DNA of 6,566 bases from an uncultured Collinsella sp. (lineage in GTDB: Bacteria; Actinomycetota; Coriobacteriia; Coriobacteriales; Coriobacteriaceae), in assembly GCA_900552155.1 (NCBI GenBank), contig URYU01000098.1, forward strand, positions 1 through 6,566. The letters are read 5' to 3'. This document shows, piece after piece, positions 4,835 through 6,566 of the stretch. Made by a program: the position numbers and the translations under genes. The notes beneath the pieces were generated by a model. It was not told the origin of the DNA. It ran no database searches and saw only the letters and a list, made by a program, of their open reading frames with translations. Position 1 is the first letter of the stretch, and every line of letters begins with the position of its first letter.

Positions 4835-5245
4835 ATGGACGAAGAGCTTGATTACCTATGGGAGACCCTGGGCCTCGAGATCACTGCCGACCTTTGGCCC
4901 GAACGGGACAAAATCCATCCCACACTGCGCCCCGCCATTACTGTGGTGCAGGCAAAATACCGCCGTGCATCCTTTTTGATCATGCGGATGTCATGGCACG
5001 CGGGACTACCCGACCTTAAGCGAATCCAGGCAAGCCTCGTCGAGCTGTCCGGCATGCCGACCGTCATATCCGAGGCGCATCTGGAGCAGCGCCAGCGCGA
5101 GCGACTGCAACAGCAGCGGATTCCCTTTATCTGCCCCGGCGTTCAGGCATATCTGCCCTTTATGGACGAGGAGTACTGGAGTGGCAAGCCCAACAAGCAC
5201 GTAAAAGTCTACGATCCGCACGAATGGGCGCAGCTGGCGGACTGA
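4835..5245 (+). CDS. Uncharacterised 136-aa protein, possibly the N-terminal part of a regulator-like family
   Basis: This is a predicted soluble protein with no signal peptide, membrane segment or cysteine cluster. The middle and C-terminal part contains LEQRQRERLQQQRIPFICPG followed by VQAYLPF. This resembles the sensor half found in some uncharacterised MarR-annotated regulators of Firmicutes and Actinobacteria, where an R-rich helix is followed by a GIxFIxPxxQxYLP strand and then a winged-helix domain. Here the protein stops about 30 residues later (DPHEWAQLAD), so no DNA-binding domain is present. The sequence after the stop does not continue one. The ribosome binding site is weak (GAGG, 4 nt before the ATG). 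The gene is divergent from the tRNA operon and convergent with the ArsC/Spx-like gene. Family resemblance is from memory of motifs only; I would call it hypothetical. Confidence 0.7.
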   Translation: MDEELDYLWETLGLEITADLWPERDKIHPTLRPAITVVQAKYRRASFLIMRMSWHAGLPDLKRIQASLVELSGMPTVISEAHLEQRQRERLQQQRIPFICPGVQAYLPFMDEEYWSGKPNKHVKVYDPHEWAQLAD

Positions 5246-5262
5246 CTGAGGCAGGCCCGCCG

Positions 5263-5354
5263 GCGGAAAGTGCGTCCCAGATCTCAAGCTCAAACCGGCC
5301 ACTTTGGGAAAGTGCATCCCATTCTGGAAGCGAATTCCGGGTCGCACTTTCCGC
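5263..5354. repeat. Palindromic repeat element between convergent genes
   Basis: The outer arms are GCGGAAAGTGCGTCCC (5263-5278) and GGGTCGCACTTTCCGC (5339-5354): 12 bp perfect, one mismatch, then 3 more pairs. Inside is a third copy of the same motif, GGGAAAGTGCATCCC (5306-5320), in direct orientation to the left arm, which itself overlaps a small CACTTT-GGG-AAAGTG hairpin (5300-5314). A GGAA/TTCC inverted pair lies near 5325-5340. The element fills almost all of the 114-bp gap between the two convergent stop codons and ends 5 bp from the stop of the ArsC/Spx-like gene. There is no T-run, so it is not a classical terminator. Confidence 0.75.
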
Positions 5355-5359
5355 AGCCG

Positions 5360-5719
5360 CTACAGCAACGCCTCGGCCCAAGCCGATTCCCTAAAGCCGG
5401 GAATCGCACAGTCATCGCCCACCAGCAGCGGACGCTTAACCAACATGCCGTCGGTCGCCAGCAGCTCGTAGCACTCCCGATCCGTCATGCCCGCATCCAG
5501 ACGCGCCTTCAGGCCCAGCTCTCGATATTTCATGCCCGACGAATTAAAGAAACGCCGCACCGGCAGCCCCGAACGAGCAATCCAGGTCGCAAGTTCATCG
5601 GCCGTGGGATTGTCCAAAACGATATCGCGGTCGATATGCTCTACCCCATGTTCGTCCAGCCATGCCTTGGCCTTCTTACAGGTCGAGCACTTGGGATATC
5701 CAACAAACAGTACAGTCAT
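5360..5719 (-). CDS. ArsC/Spx-family thioredoxin-fold protein
   Basis: This 119-aa protein matches the length of the ArsC/Spx/YffB group (about 115-130 aa). It starts MTVLFVGYPKCSTCKKAKAW, placing a Cys11-x-x-Cys14 motif after the first beta strand. The family block NPTADELATWIARSG, the FFNSSGMKYRELGL region and GMLVKRPLLV near the C-terminus follow in the expected order. Members include glutaredoxin-linked arsenate reductases and the redox-sensing RNA-polymerase-binding regulators Spx and MgsR. The CxxC pair leans towards the Spx/MgsR side, but nothing around it (no arsR or arsB) decides the role. The ATG at 5719 follows GGAGG by 6 nt; the 13-residue extension upstream is not needed. It may share a transcript with the MupG-like gene 92 bp upstream on the same strand, because no clear promoter lies between them. 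Confidence 0.88.
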   Translation of the reverse strand: MTVLFVGYPKCSTCKKAKAWLDEHGVEHIDRDIVLDNPTADELATWIARSGLPVRRFFNSSGMKYRELGLKARLDAGMTDRECYELLATDGMLVKRPLLVGDDCAIPGFRESAWAEALL

Positions 5720-5811
5720 GGGAATCCTCCGAATATAGATCGGCCAACGCAGGCACACGCCACACGAGGCGCCTTCGTATGATGGGCCAATTGTAGCCCG
5801 CGGGTCACACG

Positions 5812-6516
5812 TTAAACGAACCGTACCCCGAATCCGCGCTTGATAAACGGCAGCAGTTCCATTGCCTCGGGCGTGATATGGCCCGCAACGTTCATGCGCT
5901 CGTCACCGGGAAGATCGCCCCGCGCAATCTCAAGCTCGCCTTCGTAGCGCCCATATCCGCTATAGCTCACAGCGATCGACCCCGCCTTTCGCGGCAGGCC
6001 GGCTCCGGCATCCGTCGGCACGGAATCCGGCTTAAGCGTTGTACGTGACTCCTGAGACCTAAAGATGAGGACACTCGAGTCGGGCCGGTCGTGATGAATC
6101 TGCCCGCGCACATAGGCATAACCGGGCTCAAGCTCGCATTGCAGGTCCACGTATCCGGCGGAAACTTGAGCAAACTGCGCCCAGCCCGCATCGGAAAGAT
6201 CGGGGTCGCCGACCAACACAATGTCGCAATCGGCGCCATGTGCAAGCTCAAGCATATTGAGAGCAACCTTTGACGCGCGACCGCGCTGCGCCTCGACCGT
6301 CGGCAGTCCCTCGAATACCGGCCCGCGAACGTTAGCATCACCCGGCACAAAAGCCATGATTTCGAATCCAAGCGCCGCAAGACGAAGATTCGTCCGAGCA
6401 ACATCTTCAAGAGCTAAACCGGTATAAGGCTTGGGGTAAAAATTGTGGCAGGCGGCAAAACGAGTCACATCGGCACCGGCCTCACGCCACGATGCGATTT
6501 CATCAGAACTCACCGT
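5812..6516 (-). CDS. mupG: MupG-like (DUF871) 6-phospho-N-acetylmuramidase, N-terminus missing
   Basis: The C-terminal 234 residues are present; the family is about 360 aa, so roughly the first third lies beyond the contig end. The motif CHNFYPKPYTGL (about residues 23-34 of the fragment) is the hallmark of the DUF871/MupG TIM barrel. The C-terminal part (…SGYGRYEGELEIARGDLPGDERMNVAGHI… to GFGVRFV) is the cyclophilin-like beta domain of the family. MupG hydrolyses MurNAc-6-phosphate-GlcNAc in the cytoplasm during peptidoglycan recycling, usually with MurQ and a MurNAc PTS transporter; neither is visible here. The reading frame appears to continue with MCSSDL at its start, but those residues are translated adapter and must be removed. 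The true coding part ends at 6516. The family call is firm; the exact substrate is inferred. Confidence 0.88.
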   Translation of the reverse strand, partial: TVSSDEIASWREAGADVTRFAACHNFYPKPYTGLALEDVARTNLRLAALGFEIMAFVPGDANVRGPVFEGLPTVEAQRGRASKVALNMLELAHGADCDIVLVGDPDLSDAGWAQFAQVSAGYVDLQCELEPGYAYVRGQIHHDRPDSSVLIFRSQESRTTLKPDSVPTDAGAGLPRKAGSIAVSYSGYGRYEGELEIARGDLPGDERMNVAGHITPEAMELLPFIKRGFGVRFV

Positions 6517-6517
6517 C

Positions 6518-6566
6518 AGATCGGAAGAGCACACGTCTGAACTCCAGTCACCTGAAGCAATCTCGT
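6518..6566. other. Illumina TruSeq adapter contamination
   Basis: From 6518 the sequence reads AGATCGGAAGAGC and continues through the TruSeq read-1 3' adapter (…GAACTCCAGTCAC), then eight bases that look like an i7 index (CTGAAGCA), then ATCTCGT, the start of the P7 side. This is library sequence left in the assembly, not chromosome. Confidence 0.98.

Noticed and set aside
5732..5737. TATATT as the -10 of the ArsC/Spx-like gene
   Set aside because: It would start transcription inside the Shine-Dalgarno, and no -35 lies at the right distance.

Overview
The window reads as a piece of a high-GC Gram-positive gut-type chromosome. Codon use (GCC/CTG/GAC/AAG-rich), strong GGAGG-type ribosome binding sites and the gene set suggest a member of the Coriobacteriia, most likely Collinsella-like. 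This is an inference; there is no rRNA or other decisive marker here. The right end (6518-6566) is not biological. It is Illumina adapter sequence, so the contig ends at about 6517.

Layout, left to right. Positions 1-46 hold the first codons of a minus-strand gene, possibly the glutamate synthase large subunit. Positions 231-445 hold the most unusual structure: six copies of a 15-bp arm in strictly alternating orientation, starting exactly every 40 bp, which form three hairpin units on an 80-bp period. This array lies directly upstream of a complete plus-strand Nramp-family Mn2+/Fe2+ transporter gene (569-1825). A solitary half-unit of the same element lies just downstream of that gene (1856-1895).

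The next block is on the minus strand. A TPR-like protein gene (4297 down to 3380) overlaps smpB (3390 down to 2920) by 11 bp. It is followed by a long imperfect palindrome (2841-2907) and a rho-independent terminator. Then comes a flavin-reductase gene broken by two in-frame TAA codons (2713 down to 2210), and an intact small rubredoxin with its own promoter and a strong terminator (2120 down to 1977). Upstream of the TPR-smpB pair is a minus-strand tRNA-Gln(CTG)/tRNA-Glu(CTC) operon with a clear promoter and terminator.

On the right, a plus-strand 136-aa protein of uncertain function (4835-5245) converges on a minus-strand ArsC/Spx-family thioredoxin-fold protein (5719 down to 5360). The gap between them is filled by a second, unrelated palindromic repeat element (5263-5354). 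The last gene is a MupG-like (DUF871) 6-phospho-N-acetylmuramidase (minus strand, 5812-6516), truncated at its N-terminus by the contig end.

The genes are mostly housekeeping: metal uptake, ribosome rescue, tRNAs, redox proteins and cell-wall recycling. The novelty is in the intergenic DNA, where three different palindromic element types occur in under 6.6 kb. The 40-bp-cadence array is the best candidate for something undescribed.
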